Assembly (NCBI GenBank): GCA_041600415.1
Contig: JBFIKF010000008.1
Span: 1 to 64,000 of the forward strand
Source of the DNA: JBFJKD01 sp041600415
Lineage (GTDB): Bacteria; Pseudomonadota; Gammaproteobacteria; Pseudomonadales; Porticoccaceae
Direction: 5' to 3'
Length of the DNA stretch: 64,000 nt
Position 1 is the stretch's first letter; each line of letters begins with the position of its first letter. This document shows, in pieces, positions 16,833-25,891 of this stretch. The position numbers were made by a program, and so were the translations under genes. The notes below the pieces were generated by a model. The model worked only from the letters and a program-made list of their open reading frames with translations, was not told the DNA's origin and made no database searches.

Positions 16833-17876
16833 TTATTTACAACGCGCTTTTAACTCGGGCATCACTTCCCTGGCGAACAACTCGAGGCTGTTGCGGGTGC
16901 GCGTCGGATCCATACCTGGCAGAGACATCATCAGCGTCAAATGAGTGCCTGGTGACTCCGCGTGGCAGGCGATCAGTTCCGCGAGCACACTTTGTGGGTC
17001 ACCGACTATTGCCGACCGGCCAAAACTCTCGCAATATTGCGTCGCGCGTAATTCGTCCGGCGAGGGCACATTAGCCTCTGCGACGCCATCACCGGTTTGA
17101 TCACCGGACTCATCTGCCCAGACCTGATATTCACTCATCACATGATGTAAAGGTTGGGCGCAGTCATCCCAGGCGCGATCTTTGGTCTCAGCTACATAAC
17201 ACATTAACAGGTGCGTCACGTTGAACTCGCGCGAATCCCGACCATGTCGCTTAAGCGCTTCAATATACTTGAGTCGATGTTCAACCGCGCCTACGGAGGC
17301 GAGGTGACAACCGAGGCGCGCTGCGCGCTCCAGTGCCTTATCGCCCCGCGCGCCAACCCATACAGGGAAGGGGTTTTGCACCGGTGGAGGAAATATTTGT
17401 ACGTCCGTAAATTTGTTGAAACGTCCATCAAGGGTAACCTTTTCACCGGCCAGCAGGCGCTGCACAATGGGCAAGCCCTCGGACAGACGAGCGCCCCGTT
17501 CAGACGATGAAATACCCATCCCGGTAAATTCGCCGGGCCGATAACCAAGTCCGACGCCAAGGTCAAACCGTCCATTAGAAATAACATCCACCGTCGCTGC
17601 GTCTTCAGCTACCAGTACCGGGTTGTGTAGCGGTAACAGCAACACAAAACTACCAATGCGAATCCTCGAAGTACGCGCCGCAATGGCGGCGGCAATAGGC
17701 ATCAGGGAAGGTGAGTAACCGTCTTCCACAAAATGGTGCTCGCTAAGCCAGACATGGTCATAGCCTAATTCCTCAGCCGCAACAATGTGGTCCAGCTCCT
17801 GCCGATAAATGTCAACCCAGGGCGCGCGATTAAACGGCGGGTTGCGAAACGTAAACAAGATACCAATATCCAGCAT
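16833..17876 (-). CDS. LLM-class (luciferase-like) F420- or flavin-dependent oxidoreductase
   Basis: A 347-residue TIM-barrel luciferase-like monooxygenase/reductase. Features are AAEELGYDHVWLSEHHFVEDGYSPS (in parts, about 34-58), RIRIGSFVLLLPLHNPVLVAEDAATVD (in parts, 71-97), FDLGVGLGYRPGEF near 104-117 and PVWVGARGDKALERAARLGCH (in parts, 171-191). The superfamily includes both F420- and FMN-users. Its place as first gene of the F420 operon favours F420, but that is inference. It is 150 bases upstream of npdG. Its promoter region holds an 11-bp direct repeat. Confidence 0.85.
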   Translation of the reverse strand: MLDIGILFTFRNPPFNRAPWVDIYRQELDHIVAAEELGYDHVWLSEHHFVEDGYSPSLMPIAAAIAARTSRIRIGSFVLLLPLHNPVLVAEDAATVDVISNGRFDLGVGLGYRPGEFTGMGISSSERGARLSEGLPIVQRLLAGEKVTLDGRFNKFTDVQIFPPPVQNPFPVWVGARGDKALERAARLGCHLASVGAVEHRLKYIEALKRHGRDSREFNVTHLLMCYVAETKDRAWDDCAQPLHHVMSEYQVWADESGDQTGDGVAEANVPSPDELRATQYCESFGRSAIVGDPQSVLAELIACHAESPGTHLTLMMSLPGMDPTRTRNSLELFAREVMPELKARCK

Positions 17877-17937
17877 TATTTTGCCCAGGCAAAGTTTTTT
17901 TAATGTGGTTCGACAAGATAAACCGCCGCTGGTCTAA

Positions 17938-17961
17938 ATACAACGTCCGGATACAACGTCC
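17938..17961. repeat. Direct repeat in the F420 divergent promoter region
   Basis: ATACAACGTCC occurs twice (17938-17948 and 17951-17961), spaced as a 13-bp period. It lies between the two divergent LLM genes, 62-85 bases upstream of the leftward operon start. The position fits an operator or activator site; no factor is suggested. Confidence 0.45.
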
Positions 17962-18154
17962 AGGTTGGTTGACAAAATGGCGGAGTTTCCCTGGTACGCG
18001 CTCTGACTACGCTGGACATCCCAACTCCATTAGGTAAATGCCCCAAGTTTTGCTATTGTTTCGTTTATTGTCAGCCTGCTAGAACTCCGCGACAGGAGAC
18101 TCATTTAATCCATTTTGAACACGAACTTACTTTATTTGCGAGGAGCTATCCGCT

Positions 18155-19192
18155 ATGAAACTCGGCATCACCACCGGTTATTCCGGCAATACTGTCAAAA
18201 TCGACCTGGAGTTAATCAAACACGCGGAAAAACTGGGTTACGATTCCGTATGGACCGCTGAAGCCTACGGTGCGGATGCCATCACCACCGCCACCTGGAT
18301 TCTCGCTCACACCACCACCATAAAAGCCGGAACATCCATTATGCAGATGCCGGCCCGCTCTCCAGCCATGGCCGCCATGACCGCCATGTCTCTCGCCCAA
18401 TTGTCGGGTAATCGTTTTATTGCGGGCCTCGGTGCATCGGGCCCACAGGTGGTGGAAGGTTGGCACGGTGTACCCTACGGTCGACCCGTTACGCGACTCA
18501 AAGAATATATTACGATTATGAAGATGATCTTTGCCCGTCAGGGCCCGGTCGTCTTTGATGGTAAGGAATACCAACTCCCTTACACCGGTGCTGGTGCTAC
18601 AGGACTGGGTAAACCGCTAAAAAGTATTCTGCATTGCACACAGCCAATTCCGATATACACCGCCAACATTACCCCGGCCGGTGTGCAGGCGGCCGCTGAA
18701 GTCGCGGATGGATTTTTCCCGGTGTGGATGGACCCCGACCGCTACGATGTGTTCACAGAGCCACTACAAAAAGGGTTTGCAGCAGCTGGGAACAAATCGC
18801 TGGAAAACTTTGATGTCGCGCCGTTTGTCACGGTCAGCATGGGCGACGATATTGAAAAATGCATGCGCCCGTTAAAAGCCAACTTCGCGCTTTATATCGG
18901 CGGCATGGGCGCACGCGCCAAAAATTTTTACAATGACTACGCCAAACGCCTTGGTTACGAAGCCGAAGCCGTAAAAATTCAGGATCTGTACCTTGACGGC
19001 AAAAAGGAAGAGGCCGCTGCCGCTGTACCCGACGCGCTGGTGGACGCCTGCCATCTGGTTGGTCCCGCAGACCGTATTCGTGACCGGTTGCAACGGTGGG
19101 CGGAAGCCGGCGGGCGCGGACAGGTTTCCAGCATGCTACTGGGGGGCACCAACAAACAATCACTTGAGGTTATCGCAAACTTTTTCTTATAA
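18155..19192 (+). CDS. LLM-class F420-dependent oxidoreductase (Rv3520c-like)
   Basis: A 345-residue TIM-barrel protein. MKLGITTGYSG, AEKLGYDSVWTAEAYGADA (residues 28-46), the TSIMQMPARSPAMAAM segment (about 64-79) and GLGASGPQVVEGWHG (about 92-106) closely recall the mycobacterial Rv3520c family of F420-dependent oxidoreductases; the likeness is from memory. Such enzymes move hydride to or from unsaturated, nitro or steroid-like substrates, and the substrate is unknown here. The RBS GAGGAGC precedes the ATG. It is transcribed away from the F420 operon across a 278-base region, so joint control is likely. Confidence 0.88.
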   Translation: MKLGITTGYSGNTVKIDLELIKHAEKLGYDSVWTAEAYGADAITTATWILAHTTTIKAGTSIMQMPARSPAMAAMTAMSLAQLSGNRFIAGLGASGPQVVEGWHGVPYGRPVTRLKEYITIMKMIFARQGPVVFDGKEYQLPYTGAGATGLGKPLKSILHCTQPIPIYTANITPAGVQAAAEVADGFFPVWMDPDRYDVFTEPLQKGFAAAGNKSLENFDVAPFVTVSMGDDIEKCMRPLKANFALYIGGMGARAKNFYNDYAKRLGYEAEAVKIQDLYLDGKKEEAAAAVPDALVDACHLVGPADRIRDRLQRWAEAGGRGQVSSMLLGGTNKQSLEVIANFFL

Positions 19193-19254
19193 AATATAAC
19201 CGTAAAACTCGCGGCCCTTAGAAAGCCGTGTCGCGCGCGAAAAAACGTTACCGC

Positions 19255-21684
19255 CTATACTGTCGACGCAGCACTTGACTTCTGGTGAGCTTGAAAAAAA
19301 TCTATGAATTCTTGCTCGGCTAATGGCCGGGAAAAATAATAACCTTGAATACGATCGCATTGCATTTCAGTCAATAACGCCAGGGTCCTTTCGTCTTCAA
19401 CTCCTTCTGCCGTGACATCAAGGCCTAGGCTGTGGGCCATTTTGATGGTCGACGCAACAATTATTTGATCTTCTTCGTTCGTGGCAATATCCGATATAAA
19501 CATCCTGTCTATTTTTACTTCCGTCACGGGCAGCTTCCGTATGTAACTCATTGAAGAATATCCTGAGCCATAGTCGTCTATAGACAGCCCAAACCCCATG
19601 TCATGTAGCGCATTAAGGGTGTTTAGCGACGACCCTGGCCGCGACATTTCGTGAGTTTCAGTCACCTCGAGATAAATCTTCGCCGGGTTAATGGCATATT
19701 TGTCCAACAACTCCTCAACCTGGTCGATAAAACCCCCGTATTGAATATCTTTGACTGACAGATTCACCGCTATGGACAGGTCGATACCTTGAGATTGCCA
19801 ACGCAATAATTTTTCCATAACCGTATCCAACGCCCACAGGGTAAGATGGTTTATATTGCCTGTGCGTTCGGCCATTTGAATAAATTCACCGGGCAATACT
19901 AATCCTTGCTTGGGGTGATTCCAGCGCACCAACGCTTCGCAACCGACAATACGTTGAGTTTTAATATCCAGCTTCGGTTGATAATGGAACAGGAATTGCC
20001 CCTCCCTGATGCCAAGGCGGAATTCTCTCATCAGGGCCAACAACTCCGGTTTGTAGGGATCATACCCCTGATCGTAAATCGCGTAACGGAGTGGGTTATG
20101 GCGTGCTTCATCGAGGGCGGTCTCTGCTTTCCGCAAGATAGAGCGATGGTCTACCCCATGGTCAGGATATGTAGCCAACCCCATGTACACGGTAACACCT
20201 ATATCTGTGGCCCCAGCGGTAAAAGGCACATCCATACTGCCAAGCACGCGCGTTACTACCTTCTTTATCACCGCTTCATCCGCGTTAACCAAAACCACCA
20301 CAAACGACTTCCCGGTTAATCGCGCTTTAAAATCTCCTTTTTTTGTTACCGATTTCAGGCGCTGTGAAAATTCCTCAATCACATCGTCACCAACTTCGTG
20401 TCCAAGCGTATTATTAATATCGGAAAAATGTGCAATATTCATGACCATAACGGAAAACCGCTGATGTTCGCTGATAAGCTGATCGAGAAAGGTTCCCAAA
20501 TATTTTCGATTAGGTAATCCAGTTGCTACATCGTGCAACAGTTGATGGGCAGACAGTTCGGCCCGAGCGCGAATATTTTCCATCATGCTGTTCATCGCGT
20601 TGCCCAGGCGACTGATCTCATCGCTCCCGCGCACAACAACCGGTGCCGTGTAGTCGCCGGCACCTATCCGAGCCACCGCAGTATCCACATCACGCAACGG
20701 TGTGGTTATGGATCGCGATATGTAGAAGCAACCGAAAACTGTCAGCACCAGTCCCATCACGGCCAGCACCATCATAAATGAAAAGAGCGGTTGGTAGATG
20801 GCCAGCGCCCGGCTCATGGAAAAATAGGATGCCCCTACAACTGCACGGCCGTTTGCGAGCTCGTAAAATTTTTGCACTTCACCAACTATTTCTTCACCCA
20901 GACTATGGGGTTTGGATGCAGAGCCATCGACACTTGGGCTGCTTCCCCAAATGGTCAGTAATTTGAGGAACTTGTCCGTATCCGGTTCATCTACCGTTGC
21001 GGCAGGTATCACCCAGGAACCGTCGGCGGTGCCGGCCGCCAGGGCTATCTCCACCGGTAACTGAGACTGCTCACGGATGGATCGTAAGTCGTCGTCCATC
21101 ACTGGACGCCCAACGCCAACCCAAACCCACACGTTTTGCAATTCCATTGGCAGAAAAACCATTTGCACCAAACGGCCTCGATCCATCACGAAACCACCCG
21201 CTGCGCCGCGAACCTTGTTTCCTTGCAATAAAAATAATAAATCGAATATATATTGCGGATCCATGACGGACTGCCCACCTTCGATGTCACGACTTTCGTT
21301 ACTCTCGTAAATAATTTTTTGTCTCTTAGAAATAATTACTACTCGATCGTCAGCCGGCATAAATTCACTTGATAAAATATATTTATCAAGTGAATTTTTT
21401 TTATTAGCCATTAATGCTCGCCTGAAATCAGGATCATTAATCAGCAAAAAATTCCTGTCAATTAACTCGCTTTCCTGATTCTTCACCCAATAGTTTATAT
21501 TTTTCTTCGATTCGACTAACAGGTCTGCACTACGGCCTTCAAAATAATTTCTGGTTGCGGTGTATACAGCCACAAACGTCAACACCTGAATACTCAGGAA
21601 AAGTGCTATAAAAAATACTTCGAGCTTTGTTTGAAAGCTTAGCGCGCGAATCTTCGCAACTAATTCTCCAGGTAATTTATACAT
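19255..21684 (-). CDS. Membrane c-di-GMP phosphodiesterase, degenerate GGDEF + EAL
   Basis: An 809-residue sensor. TM1 is about 22-42, a CACHE-like periplasmic sensor about 43-298, TM2 about 299-323, HAMP about 321-374, a GGDEF domain about 380-540 and EAL about 550-800. The GGDEF signature is replaced by TGKSF (457-461), so cyclase activity is unlikely. The EAL site is intact: E583-A584-L585, NLS near 641, DDYGSG at 703-708, K724 and E760-G-V-E. It therefore probably hydrolyses c-di-GMP under control of a periplasmic signal. It is convergent with the rightward LLM gene and isolated from ung. An unusual perfect hairpin lies within its sensor-coding part. Confidence 0.9.
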   Translation of the reverse strand: MYKLPGELVAKIRALSFQTKLEVFFIALFLSIQVLTFVAVYTATRNYFEGRSADLLVESKKNINYWVKNQESELIDRNFLLINDPDFRRALMANKKNSLDKYILSSEFMPADDRVVIISKRQKIIYESNESRDIEGGQSVMDPQYIFDLLFLLQGNKVRGAAGGFVMDRGRLVQMVFLPMELQNVWVWVGVGRPVMDDDLRSIREQSQLPVEIALAAGTADGSWVIPAATVDEPDTDKFLKLLTIWGSSPSVDGSASKPHSLGEEIVGEVQKFYELANGRAVVGASYFSMSRALAIYQPLFSFMMVLAVMGLVLTVFGCFYISRSITTPLRDVDTAVARIGAGDYTAPVVVRGSDEISRLGNAMNSMMENIRARAELSAHQLLHDVATGLPNRKYLGTFLDQLISEHQRFSVMVMNIAHFSDINNTLGHEVGDDVIEEFSQRLKSVTKKGDFKARLTGKSFVVVLVNADEAVIKKVVTRVLGSMDVPFTAGATDIGVTVYMGLATYPDHGVDHRSILRKAETALDEARHNPLRYAIYDQGYDPYKPELLALMREFRLGIREGQFLFHYQPKLDIKTQRIVGCEALVRWNHPKQGLVLPGEFIQMAERTGNINHLTLWALDTVMEKLLRWQSQGIDLSIAVNLSVKDIQYGGFIDQVEELLDKYAINPAKIYLEVTETHEMSRPGSSLNTLNALHDMGFGLSIDDYGSGYSSMSYIRKLPVTEVKIDRMFISDIATNEEDQIIVASTIKMAHSLGLDVTAEGVEDERTLALLTEMQCDRIQGYYFSRPLAEQEFIDFFQAHQKSSAASTV
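21361..21402 (+). repeat. Perfect 16-bp hairpin with T-run inside a coding region
   Basis: AAATTCACTTGATAAA (21361-21376) and its exact reverse complement (21382-21397) flank five bases. On the plus strand a run of eight T (21395-21402) follows, giving the form of an intrinsic terminator antisense to the EAL gene. In the gene it encodes about residues 96-108 of the sensor domain. Confidence 0.7.
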
Positions 21685-21918
21685 ATCTGGTAACTTACCA
21701 CCCCGCTACGCCCGTTAATTGTGCGATCAGCTCATGCGTCCTGGGAAAACTATCAATATTGTACCTTTCAAATTGTAGCGCAAAATCTAATGACGAATGG
21801 CGCACCGGTCGGATCACGGGTCCGCTGATCTGACCTTCTTATCACAGGGCTGCTTGGCCGACACCACCTGCATCAACAATGTCGACTTCGCGCATCCTTT
21901 ATATCCACTGAGCAAAGA

Positions 21919-22596
21919 CTACCAACTAATCGGACTTTTGCGATGTGCAACAAGATAATCATTTGTTTTTGAAAAAGGTTTACTGCCAAAAAATCCCCGA
22001 TAGGCCGCAAGGGGCGAAGGATGTGGCGCTTGTAACACTAGATGTCTGGAACGATCAATGCTGCCGCCTTTACGTTGTGCATAACTACCCCACAAAATAA
22101 AAACCAGGTTGTCGCGCTGCTCGTTGAGCGCGCTGATTACGCAATCGGTAAATGTTTCCCAGCCGCGATTCTGATGCGATCCGGCCTTTGAGTGCTCAAC
22201 GGTTAACGTGGCGTTTAACAGTAATACCCCCTGTTCGGCCCAGCGGGTTAAACAACCATGCTGGGGAACGGTAACCGCCAGATCATCCTGCAGTTCCTTA
22301 TAAATATTCTGGAGCGACGGCGGAATCGAAACACCCTGCGGAACAGAAAAACACAACCCGTGCGCCTGCCCAGGCCCGTGATAGGGGTCTTGCCCGATGA
22401 TTACAACTTTTACCGCGTCAAACGGGGTGGTATCAAATGCGGCAAACCAGCGGGAAGTCTCGGGATAGATTATTTTTTTTTGAATCTTTTCGGAGGCTAA
22501 GAACGCGCGCAGCTGCTCCATATAGGGCTTTTCAAATTCATCGCCCAGAACCTGCAACCAGGACGGATGTAATTTTACTGAACGCTTATTTGCCAC
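21919..22596 (-). CDS. ung: Uracil-DNA glycosylase
   Basis: A 225-residue family-1 UDG that removes uracil from DNA. The water-activating motif GQDPYHGPGQAHGL is at 68-81 (catalytic D70), LLLNATLTVE near 125-134 holds the uracil-binding Asn, and HPSPLAAYRGFFGSKPFS near 193-210 carries the catalytic His. It starts at a GTG (22596) six bases after the lysS stop with no obvious Shine-Dalgarno, which suggests coupling to lysS. The start is supported by matching the spacing to GQDPYHG in E. coli Ung. Confidence 0.96.
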   Translation of the reverse strand: MANKRSVKLHPSWLQVLGDEFEKPYMEQLRAFLASEKIQKKIIYPETSRWFAAFDTTPFDAVKVVIIGQDPYHGPGQAHGLCFSVPQGVSIPPSLQNIYKELQDDLAVTVPQHGCLTRWAEQGVLLLNATLTVEHSKAGSHQNRGWETFTDCVISALNEQRDNLVFILWGSYAQRKGGSIDRSRHLVLQAPHPSPLAAYRGFFGSKPFSKTNDYLVAHRKSPISW

Positions 22597-22602
22597 AATA
22601 AT

Positions 22603-24102
22603 TTATATCGTAGAAGGCGTTTCAATGCGCATATGGGGAAATAACAGTACGTCCCGGATGGATGGCGAATCGGTTAGCAACATGACCAGGCGATCGATAC
22701 CAATTCCCTCACCAGCCGTCGGCGGCATCCCATATTCCAGCGCACGAATATAATCAGCATCGTAGTGCATGGCTTCGTTATCCCCCGCTTCTTTTTCCCT
22801 GGCCTGAGCCATAAAGCGCTCCGCCTGGTCCTCCGCATCATTTAACTCGGAAAACCCATTGGCTATTTCCCGGCCACCGACAAAAAGTTCAAAGCGATCC
22901 GTTACTTCAGGATGATCATCGTTGCGCCGCGCTAACGGCGAAACTTCCGTGGGATATGCAGTAATAAATGTTGGACTTTCCAGGCGATGCTCTACGGTTT
23001 TTTCAAAAATTTCGATCTGTACCTTGCCCAATCCCCACGACGGCTGCAATGGAATGGCCAATTTTTCCGCCACTCCACGGGCCCGGTCAAGTTGACCTAT
23101 ATCATCGGCATTTAGCTGCGGATTAAATTTGAGTATCGCATCAAACACCGACAATCGCGCAAATGGTTGTGCAAAATCATAATCCTGGCCCTGGTAGGTT
23201 ACCGTGCTTCCGCCGAGCACCTCGCTACAAAGCGCGCGCAACATGATTTCTGTCAGCTGCATCAAATCCTGATAATCGGCATACGCCTGATAAAATTCCA
23301 GCATAGTGAATTCAGGGTTATGCCGTGGTGACAAGCCCTCGTTGCGAAAACTACGGTTGATTTCAAATACCCGCTCAAAACCACCCACTACAAGGCGCTT
23401 AAGATACAGCTCGGGCGCGACCCGTAGATACATCTGCTGGTCCAGACTATGATGATGGGTTACGAATGGTCGCGCAGTCGCCCCACCAGGAATAACCTGC
23501 ATCATTGGAGTTTCCACTTCCATAAAATCATGCTGCACCAGAAAGTGGCGAACAAAATCGATGATTTTTGATCGTTGTTGAAAAACTCTGCGAGAACGTT
23601 CGTTGACGATCAAATCAACATAGCGCTGCCGATATCGAGTCTCCTGATCGGCAAGTCCATGATATTTTTCAGGCAGAGGGCGCAGGGATTTGGTTAACAA
23701 TTCGTACCGTTCAAGATTGATATAAAGGTCGCCTTTACCCGACTTGTGCAGCACGCCCTCCACGCCCACCAGATCGCCAACGTCCCACTGACCCCAAGTG
23801 TCCTTGATAATTTTTTGGGCAGACTTATCCGCGTATAGTTGCACGCGCCCCGACACATCCTGAAGCACCATGAACGGCCCGCGCCGGGCCATAATTCGAC
23901 CGGCAACACTAACCCGGTGGGCGAGCCTCTCCAATTCTTCCTTACTTTTTTCGCCATAGCTTGCCTGCAAACTGGACGCGAAATCGGAGCGGCGAAACTG
24001 GTTGGGGAAAGCATTACCCTGCGCTCGGATGGCCGCCAACTTACTGCGGCGCTCCGCTATCAGCTGGTTTTCATCGTGTGGCTTTTGATCCTGATTATTC
24101 AT
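22603..24102 (-). CDS. lysS: Lysyl-tRNA synthetase, class II
   Basis: A 499-residue class IIb enzyme. The N-terminal OB-fold anticodon-binding domain is about 60-150 (VAGRIMARRGPFMVLQDVSG), motif 2 reads RVFEINRSFRNEGLSPRHNPEFTMLE (in parts, about 255-280) and motif 3 is near the end (GMPPTAGEGIGIDRLVML). It charges tRNA-Lys. It follows prfB after 66 bases, the order found in E. coli (recJ-prfB-lysS), and is followed closely by ung. AAGAGACA precedes the ATG. Confidence 0.97.
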   Translation of the reverse strand: MNNQDQKPHDENQLIAERRSKLAAIRAQGNAFPNQFRRSDFASSLQASYGEKSKEELERLAHRVSVAGRIMARRGPFMVLQDVSGRVQLYADKSAQKIIKDTWGQWDVGDLVGVEGVLHKSGKGDLYINLERYELLTKSLRPLPEKYHGLADQETRYRQRYVDLIVNERSRRVFQQRSKIIDFVRHFLVQHDFMEVETPMMQVIPGGATARPFVTHHHSLDQQMYLRVAPELYLKRLVVGGFERVFEINRSFRNEGLSPRHNPEFTMLEFYQAYADYQDLMQLTEIMLRALCSEVLGGSTVTYQGQDYDFAQPFARLSVFDAILKFNPQLNADDIGQLDRARGVAEKLAIPLQPSWGLGKVQIEIFEKTVEHRLESPTFITAYPTEVSPLARRNDDHPEVTDRFELFVGGREIANGFSELNDAEDQAERFMAQAREKEAGDNEAMHYDADYIRALEYGMPPTAGEGIGIDRLVMLLTDSPSIRDVLLFPHMRIETPSTI

Positions 24103-24168
24103 TGTCTCTTACCCAATTTCCCATTTTTTTAAGGCCAATTTTATACGCGATCGTAGTGCCGTCGCGTT

Positions 24169-25267
24169 CTACAATCCAGCTTTAAGACTGGCTTCGAGAA
24201 AAGGATCAAGATCCCCATCCAATACCTTTTGAGTATTTCGGGTCTCCACGCCGGTACGCAAATCCTTGATCCGTGCATCGTCCAGTACGTAGGAGCGTAT
24301 CTGGCTACCCCAACCAATGTCAGATTTACTGTCTTCCACGGCCTGCTGAGACTGGCTACGCTTGAGCATCTCCATTTCGTATAGCTTGGCCCGCAGCATT
24401 TTCCAGCAGTTATCTCGATTCTGGTGCTGGGAGCGTTGATTCTGACATTGCACCACAATTCCGGTTTTTAAATGGGTCAAACGCACGGCCGAATCGGTTT
24501 TGTTGACGTGCTGACCACCGGCACCACTGGCCCGATAGGTGTCTTCCCGCACATCGGCTTTGCTGACTTCGATATCGATATCATCGTCCACTTCCGGCGA
24601 CACGAACACCGCCGCGAAGGAAGTATGGCGGCGATTGCCGGAATCGAAAGGCGATTTGCGCACGAGGCGATGTACGCCTGTCTCCGTACGCAACCAGCCG
24701 AACGCGTACTCACCCTGAAAGTGCACCGTAGCACTTTTTATCCCCGCCACCTCGCCGGGAGAGACTTCCACCAGCTCGGTGGTAAATCCGCTTTCGTCGC
24801 CCCAGCGCAAATACATGCGCAACAGCATTTCCGCCCAGTCCTGGGCTTCGGTGCCGCCCGATCCGGCCTGAATATCCAGATAGGCATTATTGGAGTCCAC
24901 CTCCCCGGAAAACATGCGACGAAATTCCAGTTGTTCCAGCCGCACGGTCAACTCAGCAATGTCTTTTTCCAAATCCGCAAGGGCATCCGCGTCCTGATCC
25001 TCGGCAATCATGGACAGTAATTCACGTGCATCCGTCACGCCGGCATTGAGGGTTTCCAGGGTAACGACCACGGTTTCAAGGGCTGCACGCTCGCGTCCCA
25101 GCTGTTGTGCCCGTTCGGGATTTTCCCATACATCGGGTACTGCGAGTTCGAGCTCTACTTCGTTGAGTCGTTCTTTTTTGAGATCGTAGTCAAAGATACC
25201 CCCTGAGCACGTCGGTGCGCGCCTGCAGATCGTCGAGCGTATTTTTGATCGGATTGATTTCCAGCAT
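24169..25267 (-). CDS. prfB: Peptide chain release factor 2, programmed +1 frameshift
   Basis: RF2 ends translation at UGA and UAA. The gene is in two frames: 25 codons from the ATG at 25265-25267 to an in-frame TGA (25190-25192), then the remainder in the +1 frame to 24169. Skipping one base at CTT-T-GAC yields 365 residues, exactly the E. coli length. In that numbering the stop-reading SPF is at 205-207 and the catalytic GGQ at 250-252, with Ala at 246 (most species) rather than the Thr of E. coli K-12. It is upstream of lysS. On the other side, its usual neighbour recJ is displaced by the 25.4-33.8 kb island. Confidence 0.97.
25189..25204 (-). promoter_or_regulatory. prfB autoregulatory frameshift site
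   Basis: On the minus strand AGGGGG (25204-25199, an internal Shine-Dalgarno) is followed by TAT CTT TGA C. This is the canonical RF2 recoding site: slow reading of UGA at low RF2 lets the ribosome slip +1 on CUU, so RF2 level sets its own synthesis. Confidence 0.95.
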
Positions 25268-25448
25268 GGGAAGTACGGTACGGGTAAGAGTAAGCGGCGA
25301 ATTCTAGCCCATTCCCGTTACCCAGGCCATGTGCGCTAACAAAAAATTGGCAAGGACCAAACCAACGCTACGAGGACGCGCACCTTGCTTGGCGGCCTGC
25401 GATAAGCAAGTAGCCCGCCCTGCATTGCGCGGCAGGAAGCCATGCCGG

Positions 25449-25832
25449 TTATGGCAATGGCGGCGCCAGCTGAATAGCAGGGTTCAGCACAGGGCCCAGG
25501 TCGATGCTGCCAAGATCGCCAGCGAGGGGCCCGGCACCGGTAATACCCAGCGTCTCAATATCCAGCCCAAACGTCTGAAATCCACCGCCGAAAGACTGGT
25601 TGCCAACACCTGTTTGCGCCGCAAAGGATCCCACACCATCGACTATGCTACCGGCACTTCCAACAGCACCCCCGGCACCCATTCCGGAACCGCTGCCAAA
25701 GCCAATGGTGCGACTCGACAAAAATCCATCTTCCACAGGAGTGCCGCTATCTTCTTCCGCCATGGCCAGGGTAATGGCGTTTAATGCCAAAGCTATTCCC
25801 ACTATCTTCATCAATATTCTAATCCCACTCAT
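25449..25832 (-). CDS. Small exported Gly-rich protein, unknown
   Basis: A 127-residue protein with a signal peptide (basic start, hydrophobic MKIVGIALALNAITLAMA core, cleavage likely after AMA near residue 25). The mature part is acidic at first, then rich in Gly, Ser and Ala (about 45-90), and ends in a Pro/Leu-rich tail. No known domain is recognised. The ATG at 25832 has GAGG nine bases upstream. It is the last gene on the minus strand of the sigma-factor island, 59 bases after the beta-barrel gene, and shares composition with the other exported island proteins. It could be a secreted matrix or fibre component; that is speculation. Confidence 0.6.
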   Translation of the reverse strand: MSGIRILMKIVGIALALNAITLAMAEEDSGTPVEDGFLSSRTIGFGSGSGMGAGGAVGSAGSIVDGVGSFAAQTGVGNQSFGGGFQTFGLDIETLGITGAGPLAGDLGSIDLGPVLNPAIQLAPPLP

Positions 25833-25870
25833 ACATTTAACCTCGCTGTTACAGCTTATGCCAGTGCCGC

Positions 25871-25886
25871 CTGTGCGCGCGCACAG
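25871..25886. repeat. 16-bp perfect palindrome between barrel and small exported gene
   Basis: CTGTGCGCGCGCACAG is self-complementary and lies in the 59-base gap between the barrel gene stop and the next start. Without a loop or T-run it is a poor terminator. It may limit readthrough, stabilise mRNA ends or be chance GC alternation. Confidence 0.4.
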
Positions 25887-25891
25887 TACGT

